From NCBI RefSeq assembly GCF_003945345.1, contig NZ_AP019308.1, positions 5,570,501 through 5,634,500 on the forward strand: DNA of 64,000 nucleotides, in the 5' to 3' direction. Position 1 is the first letter of the stretch; the number at the start of each line of letters is the position of its first letter. A program made the position numbers and the translations under genes. Below, piece by piece: positions 52,886 to 61,830 of the stretch. This DNA is from Paenibacillus baekrokdamisoli. GTDB lineage: Bacteria; Bacillota; Bacilli; Paenibacillales; Paenibacillaceae. Under the pieces are notes generated by a model, which was not told where the DNA came from, ran no database searches, and worked only from the letters and a program-made list of their open reading frames with translations.

Positions 52886-53227
52886 TTATAACGTCGAGGC
52901 CGCCTGACTTACTAGAGACGACAGTTGATCAGTATCGACCGTCTGGCCTTGTCGCAGCTTTATTGTCTTTCTTTCGGGAGGACCGTCGAACATTCCTTCT
53001 GGAAGCACAAGCTCACTTGCGTTAAAGATCGTAAAGCTTACCGCGTCTTTCGACGTTGAAATGACGGCGGCGTATTTTCCATTTTTCAAAAAATGGGGTT
53101 TCTTGTACTGGATGCGCTCCTGTACCTCTGGAATCGACTGGTGGACAACCTCGCGAAGGCGGGAGCACAGCTCCCCTTGCCAAGATTCCTTTATTGCTTC
53201 AATAAAATCTGTTACATCTTGGTTCAT
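52886..53227 (-). CDS. DUF1801 (YdhG-like) protein
   Basis: The 113-aa product has the DUF1801 core (EVQERIQYKKPHFLKNGKYA, VSFTIFNAS). The family is small, soluble and cytoplasmic; related proteins are called iron-chaperone-like, but the function here is unknown. It is 42 bases downstream of the VOC gene in the same direction and so probably belongs to the same ECF-controlled transcript. Confidence 0.85.
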   Translation of the reverse strand: MNQDVTDFIEAIKESWQGELCSRLREVVHQSIPEVQERIQYKKPHFLKNGKYAAVISTSKDAVSFTIFNASELVLPEGMFDGPPERKTIKLRQGQTVDTDQLSSLVSQAASTL

Positions 53228-53269
53228 CGGTCATTCTCCTTTTAAGCAAATGGGGTTTTCTTTATAGTC

Positions 53270-53665
53270 TTATTGCTTGACGATCATCCACGTAACGCCG
53301 AATTTGTCGACGACTTCGCCGTAATAGGCTCCCCATGGCTGAAGATCGAACGGAAACTTGATCGTACCACCCTCACCGAGATTCGAGTATGCCTCTCGGG
53401 CTTCGGCTTCGACGTCGTAAGTCAGGGCAATGGTGATGCTGCGGCTACCGTTTACTGGTTCGAAGGAGTCGGACAGGAATAACGTATTTGCTCCGGCAAC
53501 CGTCAGAACCATGTGCATCACTTTATCCTTGACCGCTTCTGGCGTGTCCGGCATCTGGCCGAACGTCATGATGGAATGGATCTCCCCTCCCAGAGCCTGT
53601 TTATAAAATCCAGCCTGTGTTCTTGCATCCTCCGACATAATATAGGGGTTTAACTGTGCTCCCAT
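53270..53665 (-). CDS. VOC-family protein (PhnB-like glyoxalase fold)
   Basis: The product is about 131 aa with paired beta-alpha-beta-beta-beta motifs: LNPYIMSEDARTQAGFYKQAL at the N-terminus and PWGAYYGEVVDKFGVTW at the C-terminus, as in PhnB/YjdN-like proteins. I choose ATG 53665, 11 bases after aaagg, over TTG at 53674. A TGTCGA-N17-CGTC promoter lies about 90 bases upstream. It may handle an electrophilic or stress-derived metabolite; substrate unknown. Confidence 0.87.
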   Translation of the reverse strand: MGAQLNPYIMSEDARTQAGFYKQALGGEIHSIMTFGQMPDTPEAVKDKVMHMVLTVAGANTLFLSDSFEPVNGSRSITIALTYDVEAEAREAYSNLGEGGTIKFPFDLQPWGAYYGEVVDKFGVTWMIVKQ

Positions 53666-53750
53666 GTTCAACAACCTTTCACTTTAGTTTTTTTGAAATA
53701 GACCGGGTGTTTCGAAAAAGATAACCGATGAACGCAGCCTCTACCAACAC

Positions 53751-53777
53751 GACGAATGGGAAATGACAAAATCGACA
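53751..53777 (-). promoter_or_regulatory. ECF42-type promoter of the VOC-DUF1801 operon
   Basis: On the minus strand TGTCGA (53777-53772), 17-base spacer, then CGTC (53754-53751). The same elements and spacing precede the YciI-sigma operon. TGTCGA and CGTC are the -35/-10 type reported for ECF42 sigma factors. Confidence 0.7.
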
Positions 53778-53812
53778 GATTCGAAAAATATTTTCAGCTT
53801 TTTTTTAGCATA

Positions 53813-55111
53813 TCAATTTGGTCTCGCAGATCGGCCACCTCCGCGATTACCCGATACGTTGGCCGCGCATTCGGCGGTGCGCTTCAGCAGAAACTCGCGC
53901 TCACGTGCGTTGTGTGTCAGCGACGCAGCGCGTTCAAACTCTTCCTTCGCTTCGCCCATGCGGCCCAATTTCATCAGAAGGTCGCCGCGAACGCTCGGAA
54001 GAAGGTGGTACTCCTTTAGCGACGGCTCGGAAGTCAGCTCATCGACGATCTGAAGACCGAAAGCAGGACCAAATGCCATAGCGATAGCTACCGCGCGGTT
54101 CAGTTCGACTACCGGGGAAGGTGTAATCCGGGTCAATGCTTCGTAGAGCGCGGCGATACGCGTCCAGTCGGTCTCCGACGCGGTACAAGCCCGCGCGTGA
54201 CACGCGGAAATCGCGGCCTGAAGTGCATATGGACCGAGCGGGCGTCCGAGCTTCTGGGCACGCTCGAGTGCGGCCAAACCGCGGCGGATCAGCAGATGAT
54301 CCCATAGTGCACGGTTTTGGTCCATAAGAAGTATGGGTTCGCCCGTAGGGCTTACCCGGGTTTTGAAACGTGACGATTGGATCTCCATCAGGGCAACCAA
54401 ACCGTGAACCTCTGGCTCCGTAGGTGCGATCTCCGCAAGTATGCGCCCGAGTCTAAGTGCCTCTTGGCAAAGCAGCGGGTGTATCCAGTTACCGCCAGAA
54501 GTCGCCGTATACCCCTCGTTGAACATGAGATAAATAACTTCGAGCACCGTTGACAGGCGCTCCTTGAGCTCTTCACCCAAAGGAACCTCGAAGAGAACTC
54601 GAGCGGCACTAAGCGTCCGCTTCGCCCGAACGATCCGCTGTGCGATGGTCGATTCGGCGACGAGGAAAGCGTGCGCGATTTCATCGGTTGTGAGCCCACC
54701 GAGCAGACGCAGCGTCAGCGCTACACGCGCTTCGCGGGATAAGACCGGATGGCAAGTCGTAAAGATCAATCGCAGGAGATCGTCGCCAATCTCCCCGTCC
54801 ATCGTATTCTCCAGGTCGTGCTCGGTGTACAAATCGCTGCTGCGGCCAAGCTCTTCATATTTCCGGTCGCTCAGTTTGCTCCTGCGCATCAGATCGATCG
54901 CACGGCGTTTCGCTGTAGTCATCAGCCAGGCGCCGGGATTGTCCGGGATTCCGGTATCGGGCCACCGTTCTAATGCGATGACAAGCGCATCATGTGCAAG
55001 GTCTTCTGCGAGACCGACGTCACGTACCATCCGCGCCAGTCCAGCGATAAGATTGGCCGATTCGATTCGCCAGATTGCATCGATTGTGCGCTGGGCTGCG
55101 GAGGAGGTCAC
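53813..55111 (-). CDS. ECF42-type RNA polymerase sigma factor with C-terminal extension
   Basis: The 432-aa product has sigma-70 region 2 (about 10-75; DLAHDALVIALERWP, NPGAWLMTTAKRRAIDLMRR) and region 4 (about 110-170; ALTLRLLGGLTTDEIAHAFLV), followed by about 240 residues of helical, TPR/SnoaL-like extension typical of ECF42, whose C-terminus is needed for activity. The gene overlaps the YciI/DGPF gene by four bases. By family knowledge ECF42 has no anti-sigma factor and is linked with DGPF proteins. G/C content is higher than its neighbours, hinting at transfer. Confidence 0.88.
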   Translation of the reverse strand: MTSSAAQRTIDAIWRIESANLIAGLARMVRDVGLAEDLAHDALVIALERWPDTGIPDNPGAWLMTTAKRRAIDLMRRSKLSDRKYEELGRSSDLYTEHDLENTMDGEIGDDLLRLIFTTCHPVLSREARVALTLRLLGGLTTDEIAHAFLVAESTIAQRIVRAKRTLSAARVLFEVPLGEELKERLSTVLEVIYLMFNEGYTATSGGNWIHPLLCQEALRLGRILAEIAPTEPEVHGLVALMEIQSSRFKTRVSPTGEPILLMDQNRALWDHLLIRRGLAALERAQKLGRPLGPYALQAAISACHARACTASETDWTRIAALYEALTRITPSPVVELNRAVAIAMAFGPAFGLQIVDELTSEPSLKEYHLLPSVRGDLLMKLGRMGEAKEEFERAASLTHNAREREFLLKRTAECAANVSGNRGGGRSARPN

Positions 55112-55542
55112 GATTTCTTTAGCCTCTCCATCTGTTCACGAAGCGCGGTTTCCTTCGCCAGCGTTTCCGGATTTTGTGTCAAATCTAGCGCCTCGAACAC
55201 CTGCCGGAGCTCGATTTCCCCTTCGCCATAACCGTGGGGATCCGGCATGCGTCTCGCCCATTCGATCGCTTCTTCCCTAGATTTGACTTCAATGAGCGTA
55301 TATCCGGCTATTAACTCTTTCGCCTCGGTGAAAGGGCCGTCGGTTATCTTCGGCTTGCCGCCGGGCTCCGGATAGGAGATCCGAATTCCGTTTGAGCTTG
55401 GGTGTAGACCATCGGCAGCGAGCAGCACGCCAGCCTTAACCAACTCTTCGTTGTACCTCTGCATCGCTTCGACAAGCTCCTGACTAGGCATAACACTCGC
55501 CTCGGAATCCTTAGTAGCTTTGACAATCATCATGAATCGCAT
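55108..55542 (-). CDS. YciI-like protein with DGPF motif
   Basis: The 144-aa product has the YciI/DGPF fold (MRFMMIVKATKDSEA, KITDGPFTEAKELIAGYTLIEV, MPDPHGYGEGEIELRQ). It is co-transcribed with the ECF42-type sigma gene (four-base overlap) and preceded by the TGTCGA/CGTC promoter. DGPF proteins are conserved partners of ECF42 and may sense or remove the inducing compound; the mechanism is not known. Confidence 0.92.
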   Translation of the reverse strand: MRFMMIVKATKDSEASVMPSQELVEAMQRYNEELVKAGVLLAADGLHPSSNGIRISYPEPGGKPKITDGPFTEAKELIAGYTLIEVKSREEAIEWARRMPDPHGYGEGEIELRQVFEALDLTQNPETLAKETALREQMERLKKS

Positions 55543-55601
55543 ATGTGTTTTCCTCCTGAATTCATTGTGGAGACTCGTTTATCAGTTCTAATCAGACCGG
55601 T

Positions 55602-55668
55602 AAATTTGCCTCTACATAGACGACGAATAGATATCGATTGAATCGACATGGCGAGGCAAATTTTTTTT
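55602..55668 (+). terminator. Hairpin with T tract overlapping the ECF promoter
   Basis: Stem aaatttgcctc / gaggcaaattt with an inner dyad (cgattgaatcg at 55636-55646), then eight T residues in the plus direction. No plus-strand gene precedes it, so it is either an insulator or a regulatory structure around the ECF promoter it contains. Confidence 0.5.
55622..55648 (-). promoter_or_regulatory. ECF42-type promoter of the YciI-sigma operon
   Basis: On the minus strand TGTCGA (55648-55643), 17-base spacer, CGTC (55625-55622), about 80 bases before the YciI start. Same elements and spacing as the promoter at 53751-53777. Autoregulation of the sigma gene is implied. Confidence 0.7.
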
Positions 55669-55770
55669 AGATTTGTCATTAACAAACGCAGCTATGAGAA
55701 ATATCCCCTATTGTTGCAGTCCATCTAGTCATTCGTCATCTATAAACAATTCTCCTTTTCTCCTTTACTC

Positions 55771-55804
55771 AAGCGAAAAAGAAAAAAGCCGCGAATATGC
55801 GGCT
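55771..55804 (-). terminator. Terminator of the HxlR gene
   Basis: On the minus strand the stem agccgc / gcggct with loop atattc is followed by ttttttctttttc. Confidence 0.75.
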
Positions 55805-55861
55805 TCTAATAAACATATGTTTTTGTCTTCCAAGTAAAAACACCTCCGCCGAAGCGTGTGA

Positions 55862-56206
55862 CTACGATTCGGGGAGGTGTGGAGGCAGTTCAATCCATTG
55901 ATTGGCCCAACCAATAATTTCTGTAAAGAGAGGAGCGAGGCCTTGGCCTTTCTCCGTAAGTTTGTATTCAATACGCACTGGCATCTCTGGATAAACATCC
56001 CGCTGAATAATACCTTCTGCTTCAAGTTCCTTTAATCGTTCAGATAGAACCTTCCCGCTTAAGTTGGGGATCGAGTGCTCGATTGCAACGAATCGCTGCG
56101 GTCCGTTAAGCAGTTGATAGACGATCATCGATGTCCACCGTTTGCTTAATATCTCCAACGCCTTCTCAAAACGGGCACACATGAATTGTGGATGCTCCAT
56201 CGTCAT
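55862..56206 (-). CDS. HxlR-family transcriptional regulator
   Basis: The product is about 114 aa. It has a single winged helix-turn-helix of the HxlR/YodB type (RFEKALEILSKRWTSMIVYQ, PNLSGKVLSERLKELEAEGI, YKLTEKGQGLAPLF). A Cys near the N-terminus (MCARFEKAL) is where redox-sensing members carry theirs. ATG 56206 is nine bases after aaaggag; a longer frame to 56278 adds an unlikely hydrophobic start. Targets are not evident from context. Confidence 0.9.
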   Translation of the reverse strand: MTMEHPQFMCARFEKALEILSKRWTSMIVYQLLNGPQRFVAIEHSIPNLSGKVLSERLKELEAEGIIQRDVYPEMPVRIEYKLTEKGQGLAPLFTEIIGWANQWIELPPHLPES

Positions 56207-56414
56207 CACCTCATTCTCTCCTTTTATTATAGCCCTCAAGCCCCATAAAAACAATCTTACTAAATGGAATGTACACACTTTATGGGAATATCTTATTAAA
56301 TAATACTTAGTTACATTAAGTAACTAGATTATAAAATTATCTGTCATTGCTAAAACAGAGTTGGCTATCATTCGTGACTTTTATGAGCGGCTAGCTCATC
56401 ATGCGCTGTGAGTC

Positions 56415-56576
56415 GTTCCGCGAGCCGAACATTTCATTCCGCTCTTCCTGGCAATGGGAAGTGCCGAGGCGGTGGGTAAGCCGCTGACCATCTATCGCGG
56501 ATATGAAATGGGCTCGTCCAGCTTTAGCTTTGAAGCCTATTCGAGGAAGACAGTTACATCATGCTTGGAATGCTAG
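56415..56576 (+). pseudogene. C-terminal remnant of a LigB-type extradiol dioxygenase
   Basis: A frame of about 53 codons contains PRAEHFIPLFLAMGSAE and YEMGSSSFSFEAY. This resembles the C-terminus of class III extradiol (4,5-DOPA-like) dioxygenases, where PR-EH-LPL-VALG is conserved. A stop codon lies just upstream at 56408-56410 and the rest of the gene is gone. It overlaps the end of the SgrR-like gene by a few bases. Confidence 0.5.
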
Positions 56577-58258
56577 TTGGACGGGAACCAAATATTGCGA
56601 AGGTCGACCCAGCCCTGTGAGTTGAAGGTTACGCCGCGCACGGAGGGGAGATAGGCGGTTTGAACAGGCTTTTCGTATAGGATATGCAGCTGATTCTCCT
56701 GAATAAGCTGGTCTTGAATCCGCGCAAGCCCCTGTTCTCTTTCCTTAGCATCGGGTGATTGCTTCACGGTATGAAGCAATCGCTCAATGTCGACTCTCGT
56801 GTGAGGCTCAACATGCTCGGCTATCGTTAGATAGAGGTCGAATAAACGCAGCTGCTCATCCTGATCCCGTAATAAAGAGAATAGAATAAGGTCTGATTCC
56901 AGTCGAATCATGCCTTTGAAGTCCTCTGGCGATATAAAAACCACATGGCAAGCATATCCATGCTTCTCTAGCCCAGCAGCGACGGCTTCGGCATCCTGTT
57001 TGTAAGGCGGAATGGTTGCAATCTGCAGCGTACCAATCGAATTGGGCTGATCTCCTTGATCTCCGCTGCTTGCTGATGCTGTGCTGTCGTCACGCAGACA
57101 AGCTAGAATACGAGCACGAACGGTCGGATCGGTCAACGGTCCGGCTTTTTTGGTGTTGCACGTAATGAATTTCCGAACGGAAGCCTCCGAGTGAATTTGA
57201 CTCCATACGGCTTCACCATCCCATGCTTGACCTTGCATTACATGGAAGGGCAGCAAATGATCGGCAGGGTCATTCTTCATCCCCCACGGCACATGGACGA
57301 TCTCCACCCGGTCCAGATGCGCTCTCCCCTGAAAGTAAGGCGTAAACACTTCAAGCACACAAATACTCTCATTCATCTGGGCGACCTTGAACGGTCCCGA
57401 CCCGATAGGACGTGTACCGAAGAGGGCCTCACCAATCTGATCCAGATCCTTCGGTACAATTGCAGCGCGGCTCGTACACAAGAATGGCAGGAACAGCTCA
57501 CTCGGCTCCTCTAAATCGATGATCACGGTTGTCGGATTGATCGCACGAACAGATCGGATTTGTTTGAAAATAAAGCTGTACAGCGTTCGCCTCGAGGAGT
57601 GGATTAATCGATCCAGCGAGTAGACCACATCCGCGGCTGTCATGATTTTTCCATTGTGAAAGAGGATCTCTTTACGTAGGAAGAAGGTCCACCTCGTACG
57701 AGCTTGATCCACGTCCCAGGCGTGGGCGATATTCGGAAGGATCTCATTCGAATTATTCATTCTCCGGGCTAGACCGTCGAAGACATGGCTGGAGACAAAC
57801 GACTCAGCGAGCAAATTCATATATAACGGATCAAAGGTATGAAGCTGTTCACGGATAGGAAGCCGAAGCGTATCGATCTGCTTATCACTTCGGATCTCGG
57901 AATGATGACCGAAGTAAGTAAGCAGCCAGCCCTGCAGACGGTCCTGCAGCGAGGAAGACCTTGCATGGATGCTGATTTGATCAAAGGTCCGCTTGAAATC
58001 CTTGCGATTAATGGACTGCATGACGGACTGCACCGCAATCTCCTCAGGCTGGACAAGAAACTGCAAGCTTGATCGGCGTCCGCGTCCACGATGGGAAGTC
58101 CATGAGATCCATCCATGCTGGGCCATTTTGTTCACGATAATCATGGCATTGCGATGGGTGCAATCCAAGGCTGCTGCTAATTCGTCCAGCGTAACCTCTG
58201 TCTCCTCGGTATGTCCGTAGTGGGAATGGAGCCGAAGGAATTGGTTGTTTAGCTTCAT
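56573..58258 (-). CDS. SgrR-like regulator: HTH plus family-5 solute-binding domain
   Basis: The 561-aa product has an N-terminal SgrR-type winged helix (about 1-75; VTLDELAAALDCTHRNAMIIVNK), a linker, and a C-terminal SBP_bac_5 domain (about 160-555; ILPNIAHAWDVDQARTRWTFFLRKEILFHNGKIMTAADVVYSL). No signal peptide, so it is an intracellular one-component sensor of a peptide- or sugar-like ligand. By family it regulates nearby transport genes. The divergent gene at 58371 is one candidate. Confidence 0.9.
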   Translation of the reverse strand: MKLNNQFLRLHSHYGHTEETEVTLDELAAALDCTHRNAMIIVNKMAQHGWISWTSHRGRGRRSSLQFLVQPEEIAVQSVMQSINRKDFKRTFDQISIHARSSSLQDRLQGWLLTYFGHHSEIRSDKQIDTLRLPIREQLHTFDPLYMNLLAESFVSSHVFDGLARRMNNSNEILPNIAHAWDVDQARTRWTFFLRKEILFHNGKIMTAADVVYSLDRLIHSSRRTLYSFIFKQIRSVRAINPTTVIIDLEEPSELFLPFLCTSRAAIVPKDLDQIGEALFGTRPIGSGPFKVAQMNESICVLEVFTPYFQGRAHLDRVEIVHVPWGMKNDPADHLLPFHVMQGQAWDGEAVWSQIHSEASVRKFITCNTKKAGPLTDPTVRARILACLRDDSTASASSGDQGDQPNSIGTLQIATIPPYKQDAEAVAAGLEKHGYACHVVFISPEDFKGMIRLESDLILFSLLRDQDEQLRLFDLYLTIAEHVEPHTRVDIERLLHTVKQSPDAKEREQGLARIQDQLIQENQLHILYEKPVQTAYLPSVRGVTFNSQGWVDLRNIWFPSN

Positions 58259-58370
58259 ACTCTCATCATCCTCTAAAATGCGAAATTTTTGGGCAGTTTC
58301 TTTCTCTTTATTTTTCTTATTTTAACATCTAAAATAAGGGTTAGATAGGAAGAAAGTGGAGGTATTGATG

Positions 58371-59924
58371 ATGAACAACAGATCAACCCCCTTGTTAGGG
58401 CGATCACCCAAGGCTCTCATTGCCGCGGTTGTCTTGGCTATTGTGCATCAGTATTTATTTTATGGCCATGTGCTGGGTGTCTCGTATCCCATCTTTATTA
58501 TTCTCTTCTATGCGTTCATGTATCATCTGGCGAATGACAGAATGCGAGCACCGACGCCGTTTGGTTGGCTGCTGCTCATCGTCAATCTGATGTTATCTAT
58601 GACGTATGTGCTGTTTAATAATTCATTTTTTTACGTGCTGAATGTGCTTGTCATTCCGCCGCTTATCTTCATACATATGTCCTATATGCTGAGTGCCAGG
58701 AGAATAGAGTGGTGGAAGATCCGAATTATTCAGGATGCCTTGGATCACCTGTTCGTGCAGAGCACTCGTCATTTTCCCACTGTATTCAAAGTTATACGAC
58801 TGTCTACCTTTCGAAGAATGAACAAGCAGCGTAAAGGTGTGATGAGCAAGGTACTCCTTGGTTTAGTTATTGCACTGCCGTTCTTAGTCATCGTCATTAA
58901 CCTATTAGCCTCAGCAGATGGCGTGTTCAACAGCCTGCTGTCCGGCGTTCCAGGGTGGCTGGATCAACTGTCTTATAGTGAGAGCGTCCTAAGGCTCATA
59001 TGGGTTATTATCTTCGGGTTCCTGTTCTTCGGCTACCTATGGGGATTCATCAAGCAGAAGACCTATGATTGGGAGAAAAGAGCACAAGCTGCCAAAGCAC
59101 AGCTGCGAACAGACTCAGAAGCTGCAGCGCTGACCGTTCAATCCAGCTATCAAATTGATCCCATTATTATGGCTACTGTACTGATTGCCTTCAATGCGGT
59201 GTATGTACTCTTCGTGGTTGTGCAGTTTACTTATTTGTTTGGGGCAGGGCAAGGGATATTGCCGGAGGGGAGCTCCTATGCAGAGTATGCCAGAAGCGGG
59301 TTTGTCGAACTCATTGCCGTATCGATCATTAACTTTGCCATTATGATGATCACGCTCGTATTCGGCAGTGCACAAGGGCAATCTGCTCTGAAAAAACTGA
59401 ACAATGCGATGCTGTATATCTTGGTTGGATGCTCCTTCGTTATGCTGTATTCGGCCTATATGCGGCTTACCCTCTATGAGGATACATTCGGCTACACGTA
59501 TATCCGTTTCTTAGTCCATGCGTTTATGCTCTTCCTGGCAATCCTCTTGATTATTGCGGGGTTCAGAATCCATTACGCGCGTATTCCGCTTACGAAATGC
59601 TACATCGTGTTAGGGCTAATTTCTTATGTCATGATGAACTACATCGGAATGGATCGCATTATCGCTAGTAATAATATCGAGCGCTTCAGAGAAAGCGGGA
59701 AGATCGATGTCAATTACTTGACTGATCTATCCACGGATGCGACTCCGCTGCTCATTCATTTTGCCCAAAAGGAATATCCCGAGCTGCAGGAGTCGCTTCG
59801 TAACCAACAGACGGATTTATGGAGGGATAGTAATCGGGCATGGCCTTCGTTCAATCTATCGCATTATCGGGCGGAGCGAGCGCTTAACCGTTATTTCGAG
59901 GAAGAAATCACCAAAAGTCACTAA
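58371..59924 (+). CDS. DUF4153/DUF4173 integral membrane protein
   Basis: The product is about 517 aa with around ten to eleven hydrophobic segments and a C-terminal soluble tail starting IDVNYLTDLSTDATPLL, as in the DUF4153/DUF4173 group. ATG 58371 is seven bases after ggaggt; ATG 58368 is possible. Related proteins are often next to two-component or SgrR-like genes. Function unknown. It is divergent from the SgrR-like gene, with 112 bases between start codons. Confidence 0.8.
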   Translation: MNNRSTPLLGRSPKALIAAVVLAIVHQYLFYGHVLGVSYPIFIILFYAFMYHLANDRMRAPTPFGWLLLIVNLMLSMTYVLFNNSFFYVLNVLVIPPLIFIHMSYMLSARRIEWWKIRIIQDALDHLFVQSTRHFPTVFKVIRLSTFRRMNKQRKGVMSKVLLGLVIALPFLVIVINLLASADGVFNSLLSGVPGWLDQLSYSESVLRLIWVIIFGFLFFGYLWGFIKQKTYDWEKRAQAAKAQLRTDSEAAALTVQSSYQIDPIIMATVLIAFNAVYVLFVVVQFTYLFGAGQGILPEGSSYAEYARSGFVELIAVSIINFAIMMITLVFGSAQGQSALKKLNNAMLYILVGCSFVMLYSAYMRLTLYEDTFGYTYIRFLVHAFMLFLAILLIIAGFRIHYARIPLTKCYIVLGLISYVMMNYIGMDRIIASNNIERFRESGKIDVNYLTDLSTDATPLLIHFAQKEYPELQESLRNQQTDLWRDSNRAWPSFNLSHYRAERALNRYFEEEITKSH

Positions 59925-59929
59925 GTGAG

Positions 59930-59958
59930 AAAGCCGGCTGCGGTTTGCAGCCGGCTTT
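59930..59958. terminator. Perfect hairpin terminator
   Basis: A perfect 12-base stem (aaagccggctgc / gcagccggcttt) with a five-base loop, six bases after the membrane-protein stop codon and before the converging LysR gene. Confidence 0.8.
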
Positions 59959-60027
59959 AGAATTTTGCAATAAATTAGGTTGACGTGTTCTATCTGTGAT
60001 TGCCAAGTAATCCACGGGGCCGATAGT

Positions 60028-60920
60028 TCATGCCATTGATCGTTCATAAAGTTCCTGCTTGAGATATTGATAGAGCTTTAAGCTTGCTATCTTGGGCGGA
60101 TAGGCCGATGCTTTGCAGAGGAGTCCGAAAGGCATGTCAATTAGACTGCCGCTGATTGTCCGGACCGTAGATCCAGCAGGAACTGGATCCAAAATAATCT
60201 TGGGCACAAGGGCGATGCCTAATCCACTCTGGACATAATATTTTAAAGCCGTCATACTTCCAATTTCCATCGTGCTCAGTGGGATGCTCGCCGTTTCTTG
60301 TAATACCATCTCGAGTTTTCTGCGGTAGGGACAGGATTCCGAGGTAATGAGCAGGCGATGTCCCCGAATATCATCCGGCGCAATTACCGCTTTTTGTGCA
60401 AGCGGATGGTTCTCAGGCATCAACACTACGAACTCTTCTTAAATAAGGGTTCAAAATAAAGCTCAGACCCTAGATCTGGTGCCGAGCAAAGAGCGAAATC
60501 AAGTTCTCCTTTGAGAAGCCGCTCGCTTATGGTTGGGGTGTTTGCGAACTCCACAGAGATTCGAATATTCGGGAATTCAGACATAAACCTCGCCACAATC
60601 CGGGGTAATCGGTGACTGGCGGTTGGTTCCGTTACCCCAATACGAATGTTCCCTGCTTCGCCCAACTGCAAATCGGATAAGTTCGATTGTAATTGCTCCA
60701 TGTTTTTTATAATTTGCAAGCTTTGTTCGTGAAATAGTCTACCAGCTTCCGTTAACTGAAGTTTCTTCCCTCGTTCGATAAGCTGAACGCCCAAGTCGGA
60801 TTCAAGCTTCTGAATCTGCATGGTAACGGTGGATTGCACATAATTCATTTCTTCGGCTGCGCGGACAAAACTGCCGTATTTCACAATCATTTGAAATGTT
60901 TTTAATGTTTTAAGGTCCAT
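60028..60920 (-). pseudogene. LysR-family regulator broken by one frameshift
   Basis: Bases 60920-60426 encode the LysR helix-turn-helix (AAEEMNYVQSTVTMQIQKLE) and half of the ligand domain, ending after FEPLFKKSS. The other half continues at once in a different frame as FVVLMPENHPLAQKA to 60028. Adding one base in the aagaaga run at about 60436 restores a normal 298-aa protein. So this is a single-base deletion, a sequencing error or, less likely, a frameshifting site. ATG 60920 follows aggag. It is divergent from an SDR gene, the usual arrangement for its target. Confidence 0.85.
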
Positions 60921-60940
60921 CACGCACTGCTCCTATATGA

Positions 60941-60957
60941 ATTCAAAATTTTTGAAT
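60941..60957. promoter_or_regulatory. Palindrome in the LysR/SDR divergent promoter
   Basis: A perfect 8+1+8 inverted repeat (attcaaaa-t-ttttgaat) lies 21 bases before the LysR start. With tcaattga at 60964-60971 it is a candidate LysR-type binding region for both promoters. Confidence 0.5.
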
Positions 60958-61044
60958 CAAAATATCAATTGATTCAATTATACAAATTGAACATAGCGAT
61001 ATACAATCATTTATATCAGGGTACACAAAAGGAGAGAATCCCAT

Positions 61045-61785
61045 ATGGATTTAAATAACAAAGTAGCTCTTGTTACTGGCGGCGGTACAGGGATCGGAAG
61101 GGCTGCATGCCTAGCACTTGCTGAGCGGGGAGCAAGTGTTGCAGTGAATTATTCGCGCTCTCAAACCGATGCGGAAGAAACGGTGCAAATGATCATGAAC
61201 AAGGGTGGGCGTGCAATAGCGATAGAAGCCGATGTTTCTCGGGACAAGGAAGTCAGGGGAATGGTTGATACCATTGTGCAGCAATTGGGGACGATTGATT
61301 TGCTTGTGAATAATGCCAGCATTACACGGCATATCCCGCTTGATGATCTGGAAGCGGCAACGGAGGAGGTATGGGACGAGCTTTATGATGTGAATGTGAA
61401 AGGAATGTTCTATTGCGCACGAGCCGTTGCCCCTTTCATGAAAATGAATAAACAAGGCGCGATTGTCATTGTCGGCAGTATAGCAGGACAAACGGGATTA
61501 GGCTCCTCGCTTCCATACGCCGTATCCAAAGCGGCAGCACATGGTCTTACGAAATCGTTAGCACGTGCCTTAGCTCCGGATATTAGGGTGAACTGCGTTG
61601 TACCGGGAGCCGTCGCAACAAGGTGGTGGGATGGAAGGGAAGAGCAAATGAAGAAGCTTGCTCCTAATCTTCTGCTGCAGCGCATCTCAACACCTGAAGA
61701 TATTGCTGCATTAATTTGTGCAGCCTTGGAACAAGAAGCGATGACCGGTCAGATTATTACAGTGGATAGCGGACAAACGTTGTAG
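61045..61785 (+). CDS. Short-chain dehydrogenase/reductase (classical SDR)
   Basis: The 246-aa product has the cofactor motif TGGGTGIGRA (residues 11-20), NNASI, catalytic Ser in VGSIAGQTG and YAVSK (Tyr, Lys). The layout fits FabG/glucose-1-dehydrogenase-like enzymes. ATG follows aaaggagag. It is divergent from the frameshifted LysR, which was probably its regulator, so control may now be lost. Substrate unknown. Confidence 0.9.
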   Translation: MDLNNKVALVTGGGTGIGRAACLALAERGASVAVNYSRSQTDAEETVQMIMNKGGRAIAIEADVSRDKEVRGMVDTIVQQLGTIDLLVNNASITRHIPLDDLEAATEEVWDELYDVNVKGMFYCARAVAPFMKMNKQGAIVIVGSIAGQTGLGSSLPYAVSKAAAHGLTKSLARALAPDIRVNCVVPGAVATRWWDGREEQMKKLAPNLLLQRISTPEDIAALICAALEQEAMTGQIITVDSGQTL

Positions 61786-61830
61786 CATGCTTTTCTGCAA
61801 AACCAGAGACAACCCCGCTATCTGAACAGA

